Origin: an uncultured bacterium
GTDB taxonomy: Bacteria > Actinomycetota > Coriobacteriia > Coriobacteriales > Coriobacteriaceae
Reading direction: 5' to 3'
Assembly: GCA_905215225.1 (NCBI GenBank)
Contig: CAJMPM010000079.1
Span: 1-6,833, forward strand
DNA length: 6,833 nucleotides
Shown here: one piece after another, positions 1 through 5,919 of the stretch
How positions within the stretch are numbered: position 1 is the first letter of the stretch
How the letters are laid out: every line of letters begins with the position of its first letter
The notes under the pieces: generated by a model
Seen by the model: the letters and a program-made list of their open reading frames with translations, nothing else
Databases searched by the model: none
Told to the model about the DNA's origin: nothing
Made by a program: the position numbers and the translations under genes

Positions 1-23
1 GCACAACATAGAAACGGACCGCC

Positions 24-1115
24 ATGGATTCTCTCAACGATTTGAACGAGCGCGTCGACGCCGTTGTCGTCACCTGCTCCTTCGAGACGCCTGCCGCGAC
101 TAGCGACCAAGCCCCCATCGATGTTCCCGCCGAGGTTCACGAGGACATCGTCGCCTCGGTCGACTTCTCCGAGGTTGAGCTTGCAGACGAATTTACCGAG
201 CCCCAGGTGGCCGTAACTCCCAACGGCCTTTTGCCCATGGAGCCGCTGCCCATCGACGGGCGTCTGCGCAAGGCGGCCCTCCGCATGCCCGATGAGATCG
301 AGGAGGCCAGCGGCTTTACGCTCTTTGGCCGCCGCATCAAATCGCTCATCTACACCACCGACGTGGCGGTCATCCGCAACTCCAATGCCGACGCCGTGTT
401 TGCCGTCTACCCCTTCACGCCGCAGCCCGCCATTACGCAGGCGCTGCTGACCGTTGCCGAGTGCCCGGTCTTTGTGGGCGTTGGCGGCGGCACCACCACC
501 GGTAAGCGCTCCGTGCAGATGGCGGCCGTCTCCGAGATGCAGGGCGCGGCGGGCTGCGTGGTCAACTCCCCCGCTACTGCCGAGATGGTCGAGCACATCA
601 CCAACATCGCCGACATCCCCGTCATCGCCACGGTCGTTCGCTGCGACGACGATGCTCACGCCAAGGTGCGCGCCGGAGCCAAGATCCTCAACATCGCCGC
701 CGGCAAGAACACGCCGCAGGTCCTGCGTGAACTGCGCGAGCACTATCCCAACCTGCCGCTCATCGCACCGGGCGGCAAGACGCCCGAGAGCATCCGTGAA
801 ACCATCGCCGCCGGAGCCAACGCCATCATCTGGACGCCGCCTTCGGCCCAGCAGCTTCAGACCGACATGATGCAGCGCTATCGCAAGATGAAGGAAAACG
901 CCACGCCCGTCATCTCGCGCGACGATGTGCCCATTATCGACCAGGTCGCCGCCGCCGAGGTCAGCCAGGTCGAGAACATGAATCCCGATGTGCCGATCCC
1001 CGACGAAGTCATCGAACGCGTCGCTTCGATCCACGATCATATCGAGGAGCGTCGCGCCAGCCGCGGACTCAAGCCCTCGCTGCACGGCTTCTTCTTCCGC
1101 GGAAAGAAACGCTAG
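24..1115 (+). CDS. TIM-barrel family protein of unknown function (often annotated 'hydrolase'), with extended N- and C-terminal tails
   Basis: The product is 363 residues. The central part, about residues 76-290, reads as a phosphate-binding beta/alpha barrel: a start block around GFTLFGRRIKSLIYTTDVAV (97-116), the block ADAVFAVYPFTPQPAITQAL (122-141), a glycine loop VGVGGGTTTGKR (151-162), and near the end of the barrel IAPGGKTPESIRETIAAGAN (247-266), which resembles the terminal phosphate-binding strand-loop-helix of KDPG-aldolase-like or thiamine-phosphate-synthase-like barrels. I recall close relatives of about 240 residues in Firmicutes annotated only as 'hydrolase'; no activity is established to my knowledge. 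Residues 1-75 are acidic and Pro/Ala/Val-rich, and residues 291-363 form a charged tail ending in a basic cluster; both are extra to that core. ATG 24 is the only upstream start because an in-frame TAG lies at 9-11. No clear SD precedes it, and Met72 (codon at 237) also lacks one. The gene ends in a strong terminator and is convergent with degV. Confidence 0.82.
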   Translation: MDSLNDLNERVDAVVVTCSFETPAATSDQAPIDVPAEVHEDIVASVDFSEVELADEFTEPQVAVTPNGLLPMEPLPIDGRLRKAALRMPDEIEEASGFTLFGRRIKSLIYTTDVAVIRNSNADAVFAVYPFTPQPAITQALLTVAECPVFVGVGGGTTTGKRSVQMAAVSEMQGAAGCVVNSPATAEMVEHITNIADIPVIATVVRCDDDAHAKVRAGAKILNIAAGKNTPQVLRELREHYPNLPLIAPGGKTPESIRETIAAGANAIIWTPPSAQQLQTDMMQRYRKMKENATPVISRDDVPIIDQVAAAEVSQVENMNPDVPIPDEVIERVASIHDHIEERRASRGLKPSLHGFFFRGKKR

Positions 1116-1125
1116 CCGCAACAGC

Positions 1126-1164
1126 AAGGCCCGTCCCGCAAACAACGGGACGGGCCTTTTCTGT
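1126..1164 (+). terminator. Intrinsic terminator, probably shared by two convergent genes
   Basis: A perfect 13-bp stem pairs 1126-1138 (AAGGCCCGTCCCG) with 1146-1158 around the 7-nt loop CAAACAA, followed by TTTTCTGTT on the plus strand. It starts 11 bases after the stop of the TIM-barrel gene. On the minus strand the same stem is followed only by TTGCTGTT, so termination of degV here is possible but weaker. Confidence 0.93.
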
Positions 1165-1222
1165 TATCGAATGTCAGGAGGGACAAGCGCAGCCGTTAAA
1201 ACCGTCAGCCAGCCCACGAACG

Positions 1223-2113
1223 TTAGTCCACGCGCTTGTCGCCCATAAAGAAGACGGCCACCGTGCCAGGGCCGGTATGCGAGCCAATCAGAGCACCAAT
1301 GCTATTGATCTCAATCTTGCCTTTGAGCTGCGGAACCTGTTCCTCTATCAGCGCCGCAACAGCCTCGGCGTCCTCGCGGCACGCCGAGTGCGACATGATG
1401 CACTTGCCCGAATAGTTCGCGCCGTCCTGTACATGCGCCATCACGGTCTTGGCCATCTCGGAGATCGCGCGCTTCTTGGTGCGAATCTTCTCACGCGGCG
1501 CCAGCTCACCTTCGCAATCGACCGTCATAAGCGGGCAAATCTTGAGCGCCATGCCGATGATTGCACTCGCGGCCGAAATGCGACCGCCGCGCAGGTAGCT
1601 CGACAGATCGGTCGAGAAGAACCAGTGGTGCAGGTTGAGTTTATGCTCCTCAATCCAAGCGGCCGTCTCATCGAGCGAAGCGCCGCTATCGCGAACGTCG
1701 GCGGCACATTCCGCCAGCAGGCCAAAGCCCGAAGACGCCGCCAGCGAATCGATGACGCGCACCTTGCCGCCCTGGGGATAGCGATCCGCGAGCATCTGCG
1801 CCGCAACGCAGGCCGATCCATACGTGCCCGAAATACCCGACGACAGCGCCAGGTGCAGCACGTCTTTACCCTCGGCAACGAACGGCTCCCAAAACTCCTC
1901 GTACTCACCCACGCTCACCTGAGACGTCTTGGGCATGGCGCCCGCGGCAATCTGGGCAAAAAACTCGTCCGGCGCAATCGACTGATACAGATCGTCCGTA
2001 TAGACAACATCGTCGATCTCGTAATGAAAACACACGACAGGGATATTGCGCGACGCAAAGAACTCACGGGTTCGATCGGCGGCGGATTCACAGGTCAGGA
2101 CAAAATCACTCAT
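1223..2113 (-). CDS. DegV family fatty-acid-binding protein (FakB-like)
   Basis: The product is 296 residues, the usual DegV length. DegV proteins bind a long-chain fatty acid in a cleft between two alpha/beta lobes; those that are true FakB proteins present it to the FakA kinase to make acyl phosphate for phospholipid synthesis. Visible family marks are the N-terminal strand with CESAAD (8-13), KTSQVS (62-67), the ligand-site loop SSGISGTYGSA (91-101), LRGGRIS (174-180), SHSACREDAE (241-250), and the C-terminal IGSHTGPGTVAVFF (276-289). The first motif has Cys-Glu-Ser where Asp-Ser is common. Start 2113 is chosen because AAGGAG lies at 2125-2120, 6 bases upstream. The open frame extends to 2290, but that extension is not DegV-like and contains the SD itself. 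No fakA homologue is in the window, so FakB function is inferred. Divergent from fbp. Confidence 0.92.
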   Translation of the reverse strand: MSDFVLTCESAADRTREFFASRNIPVVCFHYEIDDVVYTDDLYQSIAPDEFFAQIAAGAMPKTSQVSVGEYEEFWEPFVAEGKDVLHLALSSGISGTYGSACVAAQMLADRYPQGGKVRVIDSLAASSGFGLLAECAADVRDSGASLDETAAWIEEHKLNLHHWFFSTDLSSYLRGGRISAASAIIGMALKICPLMTVDCEGELAPREKIRTKKRAISEMAKTVMAHVQDGANYSGKCIMSHSACREDAEAVAALIEEQVPQLKGKIEINSIGALIGSHTGPGTVAVFFMGDKRVD

Positions 2114-2141
2114 ATGAGGCTCCTTACTCATTACTGCGTAA

Positions 2142-2150
2142 ATTATCGCA
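2142..2150 (-). promoter_or_regulatory. Candidate extended -10 promoter for degV
   Basis: On the minus strand the sequence reads TGC-GATAAT, an extended -10 element (TGn plus a 5/6 match to TATAAT), with 28 bases between the hexamer and the ATG at 2113. This would give a short leader containing the AAGGAG site. The hexamer 17 bases upstream (TACCGT at 2170-2165) is a poor -35, consistent with reliance on the TGn extension. Sequence match only. Confidence 0.4.
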
Positions 2151-2183
2151 CAGCAAGCGTGAATACGGTACAAATGTCCACTA

Positions 2184-2411
2184 TTTACCAAATTGAACCA
2201 AAGGTAGTGAACATCTTTACCGTCATCCTCTCTATCGATCCAGGAGGCATGCGCCTGCAAAACGACCCCACGTCTCCATTCAACCGCCATATCTACCTCA
2301 ACTAAATCGATTTACCAAACCGTTCGGCCAACAATTCGACTTCCCATCCCCAATCGAAACAAAAGCAGCGCATACTGATAAACGTTTGACGCTGTCTGTC
2401 AGTTTTACCAA
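2184..2411 (+). repeat. Three dispersed copies of TTTACCAA in the degV-fbp divergent intergenic region
   Basis: Identical 8-mers TTTACCAA occur at 2184-2191, 2311-2318 and 2404-2411, all in the same orientation, in a 317-base region between divergent genes. The first lies inside an imperfect dyad (CACTA...TAGTG, 2179-2209) just upstream of the degV promoter candidate; the third ends 8 bases before the fbp SD. They could be operator half-sites for a regulator acting on one or both genes, or chance in an A/C-rich region. I see no confident -35/-10 pair for fbp: TTGACG at 2386-2391 has no -10 at the right distance. Confidence 0.35.
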
Positions 2412-2430
2412 CCACATCGGAAGGTGCTTC

Positions 2431-4347
2431 ATGGTCGCATTCGATCGCAATCCGCAAGACTTCAAGTATCTTCGCCTGCTGTCGAGACAGTTCCCCACCG
2501 AGCAATCCGCATTCACCGAGATCATCAACCTCTCGGCCATCCTCAACCTACCCAAGGGCACCGAGCATTTTATGAGCGATGTGCATGGCGAGTACGAAGC
2601 CTTTATGCACATCCTCAACAACTGCTCGGGCGTCGTGCGCGAGCATGTCGACGAAATCTTTGGAGACACGCTCTCCTTTGGCGATAAGGGCGAGCTGTGC
2701 ACGCTCATCTACTATCCGCGCGAGAAGATCGATCTTGTCCGCAGTCGGCGCGAGGACTCGCCCACCTGGTATAAGACCATGCTCGACCAGCTCATTGTGG
2801 TTGCCCGCTCGCTTTCGAGCCGCTATACCCGCTCCAAGGTGCGTAAGGCCATCCCGCGCGATTACGCCTACATCATCGACGAGTTGTTGCACACGCACCC
2901 GGACGAGAACAACTATCGCGTGCGCTATCACGAGCGCATCGTGGAGTCCATCCTGGAGACCGCCAGCGCCGACGACTTTATCGAGTCGCTCGCCTCACTC
3001 ATCAAGCGCCTGGCCGTCGACCACCTGCACCTGGTGGGCGACATCTTCGACCGCGGCGGCGGCGCGGCCAAGATTATGGACCGTCTGCTCACCTACCATT
3101 CGCTCGACATCCAGTGGGGCAACCACGACCTGCTGTGGATGGGCGCCGCGGCCGGCGAGCCCGCCTGCATCGCCACGGTGCTGCGCAACAACCTGCGCTA
3201 CGACAACTATGAGATTCTCGAGAACGACTATGGCATCTCACTGCGCGAACTTGTCGCCTTCGCCGATGCCACCTACACCGCCGGCGAGTCCATCACCCCG
3301 CTGATCAAGGCCATCAACGTACTGCTCTTTAAGCTCGAGGGCCAGATTATCCAGCGCCACCCCGAGTTCGATATGACCGACCGCCTGTTACTCGACAAGA
3401 TCGATCACGACACCGGCACGGTCACACTCGCCGACGGCAGCGTGTGGCCGCTCACGACCAACGACTTCCCCACCGTCGACCCGGCGGACCCCTATACGCT
3501 CACACCCCAGGAGCAGCACATCATCGACAAGCTCGTGTCCGAGTTTGTCACCGCCGATCACCTGCATCGCCATATCGATTTCCTCTACACCCACGGCTCG
3601 ATGTACAAGGTCACCAACGGCAATCTGTTGTTCCACGGCTGCGTGCCGCTCAACGAGGACGGCACCTTTAGCAGCATGAACTGCCTGGGCACCTGGCACG
3701 CCGGCCGCGATTATTTTGATTTTTGCGACCATATCGCGCGCCGCGCCTGGCGCGTCGGCGACCGCGATGCCCTCGACTGGATGTGGTACCTGTGGATCGG
3801 CTTTAACTCGCCTGCCAGCGGACGCCTGGTGCGCACCTTCGAGCGCGCCTATATTGCCGATAAGAGCACTTGGGTCGAGCCGATGGATCCGTACTACACG
3901 CTCACCACGTCGCCGTCGGTCTGCGACGACATCATGCACGAGTTTGGCGTCGCCCCCATGGCTTGCTCGCCGACGGGCCACATCATCAACGGCCACACGC
4001 CCGTTAAAACCACCAAGGGTGAGCAGCCCATCCGCGCCGAGGGCAAGCTACTGGTCATCGATGGCGGCTTCTGCCGCGCCTACCATCCCAAGACGGGTAT
4101 CGCCGGCTACACGCTTATCTCCAGCTCGCGCGGTTGCCGCCTCAAGTCGCATCAGGCCTTTACCACCGTTGCCGAGGCGCTCACCCGCAACGTGGACATC
4201 GAAAGCGAGACCAATCGCTTTGACCAGGCCGACCGTCGCCGCATGGTGAGCGACACCGATACCGGCGCTAAGATTCGCAGCCAGATCCAGGACCTGCGCC
4301 AGCTGCTCGATGCATATAGAAACGGTGCTATCGAGGAGCGCGCCTAG
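2431..4347 (+). CDS. fbp: Class III fructose-1,6-bisphosphatase (Firmicutes type, EC 3.1.3.11)
   Basis: The product is 638 residues, close to the usual 640-670 of this family. It hydrolyses fructose 1,6-bisphosphate to fructose 6-phosphate in the cytosol, the irreversible step of gluconeogenesis. It has a metallophosphoesterase core: MSDVHGEYEAF (48-58), HLVGDIFDRGG (200-210) and WGNHDLLWMGA (229-239) carry the Asp/His/Asn metal ligands. The family C-terminal part has NGHTPVK (520-526), LLVIDGGFCRAYH (540-552) and GYTLISSSRG (559-568). Start 2431 is chosen because GGAAGG lies at 2419-2424, 6 bases upstream. A TTG 15 codons earlier (2386) has no SD and adds residues not typical of the family. 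The gene is intact and uses the GC-rich codons of its neighbours. It is followed after 78 bases by a gtrA-family gene and could be cotranscribed with it. Confidence 0.97.
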   Translation: MVAFDRNPQDFKYLRLLSRQFPTEQSAFTEIINLSAILNLPKGTEHFMSDVHGEYEAFMHILNNCSGVVREHVDEIFGDTLSFGDKGELCTLIYYPREKIDLVRSRREDSPTWYKTMLDQLIVVARSLSSRYTRSKVRKAIPRDYAYIIDELLHTHPDENNYRVRYHERIVESILETASADDFIESLASLIKRLAVDHLHLVGDIFDRGGGAAKIMDRLLTYHSLDIQWGNHDLLWMGAAAGEPACIATVLRNNLRYDNYEILENDYGISLRELVAFADATYTAGESITPLIKAINVLLFKLEGQIIQRHPEFDMTDRLLLDKIDHDTGTVTLADGSVWPLTTNDFPTVDPADPYTLTPQEQHIIDKLVSEFVTADHLHRHIDFLYTHGSMYKVTNGNLLFHGCVPLNEDGTFSSMNCLGTWHAGRDYFDFCDHIARRAWRVGDRDALDWMWYLWIGFNSPASGRLVRTFERAYIADKSTWVEPMDPYYTLTTSPSVCDDIMHEFGVAPMACSPTGHIINGHTPVKTTKGEQPIRAEGKLLVIDGGFCRAYHPKTGIAGYTLISSSRGCRLKSHQAFTTVAEALTRNVDIESETNRFDQADRRRMVSDTDTGAKIRSQIQDLRQLLDAYRNGAIEERA

Positions 4348-4408
4348 CCCCGCCTGCGGGGATTGGCTAAACTTTCTGGGTTTGTCATCCCCTCGGCGCC
4401 CCGGCGCC
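4348..4408 (+). other. Two GC-rich hairpins in the fbp-gtrA gap
   Basis: Immediately after the fbp stop, CCCCG (4348-4352) can pair with CGGGG (4357-4361) around CCTG. Further on, GGCGC (4395-4399) can pair with GCGCC (4404-4408) around a 4-base loop. Neither is followed by a T run, so I do not call a terminator. They may only attenuate, or protect the fbp 3' end. Confidence 0.3.
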
Positions 4409-4425
4409 ACCCTAAGGCAGGTACC

Positions 4426-4821
4426 ATGCAAAAGCTCCTTGCGCAGATCATGAAGTTTGGCGTCGTCGGTGTCATTGCCACGGTTATCGACTTTGGCATT
4501 ATGAATCTGCTCCACTACGGTCTGGGCCTCAACATCCTAATCGCCAACACCAGCGGCTTTATCGTCACGCTCATCTTTAATTACGTCGCGAGCATGAAGT
4601 ACGTGTTTGCGCACAAGGAAGGCATGAGCCGCCGCCGCGAGTTCATCATCTTTGTCGTGCTGTCCGTGATTGGCCTGGCACTCAACGACGGTATTGTGCT
4701 GGCCCTCAATGCCGGCCTGGGTCTCGAGGCCAATATCGCCAAGATTTGCGCCACCGCACTGGTCATGGTCTATAACTTTGTGACCCGCAAGATCTTCCTG
4801 GAGGGCGAAGAGACCAAGTAG
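4426..4821 (+). CDS. GtrA family small membrane protein, first of a tandem pair
   Basis: The product is 131 residues with four predicted membrane helices, roughly residues 9-30, 36-56, 73-95 and 101-118. This is the size and layout of the GtrA family (PF04138), whose members are proposed to help flip or present polyprenyl-linked sugars at the membrane. Family marks are KFGVVGV and IDFG (10-24), FNYVASMKYVF (51-61) and YNFVTRKIF (116-124). The loop between helices 2 and 3 is very basic (KEGMSRRREF) and, with the basic ends, places both termini in the cytoplasm. Start 4426 is chosen because AAGG at 4414-4417 sits 8 bases upstream and residue 1 leads straight into the first conserved block; the open frame reaches back to 4363 without conserved sequence. 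No glycosyltransferase partner gene is in the window. Confidence 0.9.
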   Translation: MQKLLAQIMKFGVVGVIATVIDFGIMNLLHYGLGLNILIANTSGFIVTLIFNYVASMKYVFAHKEGMSRRREFIIFVVLSVIGLALNDGIVLALNAGLGLEANIAKICATALVMVYNFVTRKIFLEGEETK

Positions 4822-4842
4822 CTCGACATCCCGATAGCCTTA

Positions 4843-4892
4843 CGGCGCCCACAGTCGCCGCGCGCTCAGCGAAGCATCGTCCGTGGGCGCCG
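4843..4892. repeat. Perfect 10-bp inverted repeat between the two gtrA genes
   Basis: CGGCGCCCAC (4843-4852) is the exact reverse complement of GTGGGCGCCG (4883-4892), separated by a 30-base GC-rich spacer. It starts 21 bases after the first gtrA stop. The plus strand continues CTCGTTTACGGG, without a proper T run, so it is not a standard intrinsic terminator. It may be a folded RNA element separating the two genes or a binding site. Confidence 0.5.
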
Positions 4893-4929
4893 CTCGTTTA
4901 CGGGCAAATTTTCAACGTTTGCGGATTAG

Positions 4930-4958
4930 CTCTTGAATATTTGGCGAGTTCGTATAGT
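4930..4958 (+). promoter_or_regulatory. Weak candidate promoter for the second gtrA
   Basis: TATAGT at 4953-4958 matches TATAAT at five of six positions in the AT-richest part of the gap. The best -35-like sequence, TTGAAT at 4933-4938, is only 14 bases away, which is too short, and CTCTTG at the correct spacing is a poor match. Low confidence. Confidence 0.22.
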
Positions 4959-4983
4959 TCTTGCCAAAGACCTTACGTTTCCC

Positions 4984-4998
4984 ATGCAAAAGCTCTAA
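4984..4998 (+). other. Possible relic start of the second gtrA (ATG, three codons, stop)
   Basis: The bases ATGCAAAAGCTC at 4984-4995 are identical to the first 12 bases of the first gtrA (4426-4437), and the two preceding bases (CC) also match. Here the next codon is TAA (4996-4998). The mini-frame is in the same reading frame as the second gtrA, whose GTG start lies 42 bases after that stop. It could be an old duplicated start that was lost, a tiny leader, or coincidence. Confidence 0.4.
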
Positions 4999-5040
4999 AG
5001 TATCCTCTGCTCGATTCATCAACGCATTGGATGTGATTGC

Positions 5041-5448
5041 GTGCGCAAGGCACTGGCACAACCTCATACTAAGCAGTTCCTCAAGTTTGCTGTCGTGGGT
5101 CTTATCTCCTTTGGCATCGACTGGGGCATGCTCATTGCGCTCGTCGAGCTGTTCCACCTCGACTTTTTGATGAGCACCACGGTCTCGTTTATCACGTCCG
5201 TTGTGGTCAACTACTGGCTCAGCATGAAGTACGTGTTCGACCACCGCGAGGGCATGAGCCGCAAACGCGAGTTCACGATCTTCACCATCCTGTCGGTGAT
5301 CGGTCTGGGCCTCAACGACCTGTACATGTTTGTGGGCGTCACGTTTTTGAGCATCGGCTACCAAGCCATGAAGGCCATCGCCACGTTCCTCGTCACCTGG
5401 TACAACTACTTCAGCCGCCGCTTCTTCCTCGAGGGCGCACGGTCATAG
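5041..5448 (+). CDS. GtrA family small membrane protein, second of a tandem pair
   Basis: The product is 135 residues, read from GTG at 5041. It is a paralogue of the preceding gene at very roughly 40% identity by eye. Shared blocks are KFAVVGLIS and IDWG (15-29), NYWLSMKYVFDHREGMSRKREF (split here by family numbering about 57-78), LSVIGLGLND (83-92) and YNYFSRRFFLEG (121-132). Four membrane helices and the same basic cytoplasmic loop are predicted. GTG is the only usable start: an in-frame TAA lies at 4996-4998, no ATG intervenes, and the next in-frame ATG (5128) would cut into helix 1. The SD is poor (GGA at 5029-5031), so translation may be weak. The role is presumably polyprenyl-sugar handling, as for its neighbour. 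A strong terminator follows. Confidence 0.88.
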   Translation: MRKALAQPHTKQFLKFAVVGLISFGIDWGMLIALVELFHLDFLMSTTVSFITSVVVNYWLSMKYVFDHREGMSRKREFTIFTILSVIGLGLNDLYMFVGVTFLSIGYQAMKAIATFLVTWYNYFSRRFFLEGARS

Positions 5449-5474
5449 TCGATTCACTATTTGCTTGAATGTAT

Positions 5475-5512
5475 AACCGGTTGGAATTCCCATTCCAACC
5501 GGTTTTTTGTTT
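5475..5512 (+). terminator. Strong intrinsic terminator after the second gtrA
   Basis: A perfect 13-bp stem pairs 5475-5487 (AACCGGTTGGAAT) with 5492-5504 around the loop TCCC, followed by a T-rich tail (TTTTTTGTTT, 5503-5512). It lies 26 bases after the stop codon and closes the plus-strand run before the repeat array. Confidence 0.95.
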
Positions 5513-5526
5513 GCAGAGCCTGCCGA

Positions 5527-5851
5527 GGAAAGCGCACAAGGCGGGCCGCAGCGTCGGAATGGGTAGTAGTTTCCCCATGGTCGCCCCGCGGAAAGCGCGT
5601 CCCAGATTGCAGCCTCAGAACGGGACACAGCTTCCGCAACGTGGCTCTAGCGGAAAGCGCATCCCAAAATCGATGCCCAATACGGTCCGCAGCTTCCCAA
5701 TGGGCGCTGCTTCGGAAAGTCTATCCCGGAATGAGCCCTCAGAGCGGAACACGCTTTCCGAAACCCGCCCCAACGGGAAGCTGCGTCCCGGAATTCGCCT
5801 ACAGGGCGGGATGCAATTTCCGGTTGAGCCTCGATTGGGAAATGACGTCCC
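5527..5851. repeat. Array of about 5.3 degenerate 62-bp units made of alternating near-palindromic 14-mers
   Basis: Forward 14-mers of the form GGAA-N6-TCCC start at 5590, 5652, 5714, 5776 and 5838, exactly 62 bp apart, with a decayed first copy at 5527. Reverse-orientation 14-mers (GGGA-N6-TTCC type) start at 5561 (decayed), 5622, 5684, 5746 and 5808, also 62 bp apart after the first step of 61. Forward-to-reverse steps are 32 bp and reverse-to-forward steps 30 bp. The best copies are GGAAAGCGCGTCCC (5590-5603) and GGGACACAGCTTCC (5622-5635). The 18-base and 16-base gaps share only loose consensus, for example CCTCAGA in units 2 and 4. Adjacent forward and reverse sites can pair into imperfect hairpins. 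Long open frames cross the region, but 62 is not divisible by 3, so the repeat is not a protein repeat. It fills the intergenic space between two terminators. I do not recognise it as a named element. Confidence 0.9.
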
Positions 5852-5857
5852 ATTCGT

Positions 5858-5899
5858 ATAAAAACGGGCGTCTCGGATGTTTGTCCGAACCGCCCGTTT
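5858..5899 (-). terminator. Intrinsic terminator of the DUF4430 gene
   Basis: Read on the minus strand, AAACGGGCG (5899-5891) pairs with CGCCCGTTT (5870-5862). After a 2-base internal loop, TCGGA (5888-5884) pairs with TCCGA (5877-5873) around the loop CAAACA. A T run (5864-5860) follows the stem on the minus strand. It lies 20 bases after the stop codon of the DUF4430 gene, and just outside the last site of the 62-bp array. Confidence 0.92.
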
Positions 5900-5919
5900 G
5901 ATGCGATATGTCGAGGCCC

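Noticed and set aside
1169..1222. Short open frame between the first terminator and the degV stop
   Set aside because: No SD, no recognisable product, and it overlaps the degV end in antisense.
2114..2290. N-terminal extension of DegV to 2290
   Set aside because: The extension has no DegV homology, and the AAGGAG SD and promoter candidate for the start at 2113 lie within it.
1277..2305. 342-codon plus-strand open frame opposite degV
   Set aside because: The minus strand encodes a clear full-length DegV protein with a good SD; the plus frame is Arg-rich and without recognisable domains, as expected for a shadow in GC-rich DNA.
2386..2430. TTG start for fbp
   Set aside because: No SD precedes it, whereas the ATG at 2431 has GGAAGG at 6-base spacing and gives the usual family N-terminus.
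4426..5448. Antiparallel dual-topology pair (as in small multidrug transporters) for the two GtrA proteins
   Set aside because: Both have basic N-termini, basic second loops and basic C-termini, so positive-inside rules predict the same orientation for both.
5527..5851. CRISPR array
   Set aside because: The repeats are only 14 bp, alternate in orientation, are degenerate, and the gaps are 16-18 bp with loose similarity to each other; no cas genes are near.
5461..5901. Long plus-strand open frames (146 and 130 codons) across the repeat array
   Set aside because: They overlap each other and both terminators, lack SD sites, and the 62-bp period shifts the frame in each unit, so no protein repeat is possible; products resemble no family.
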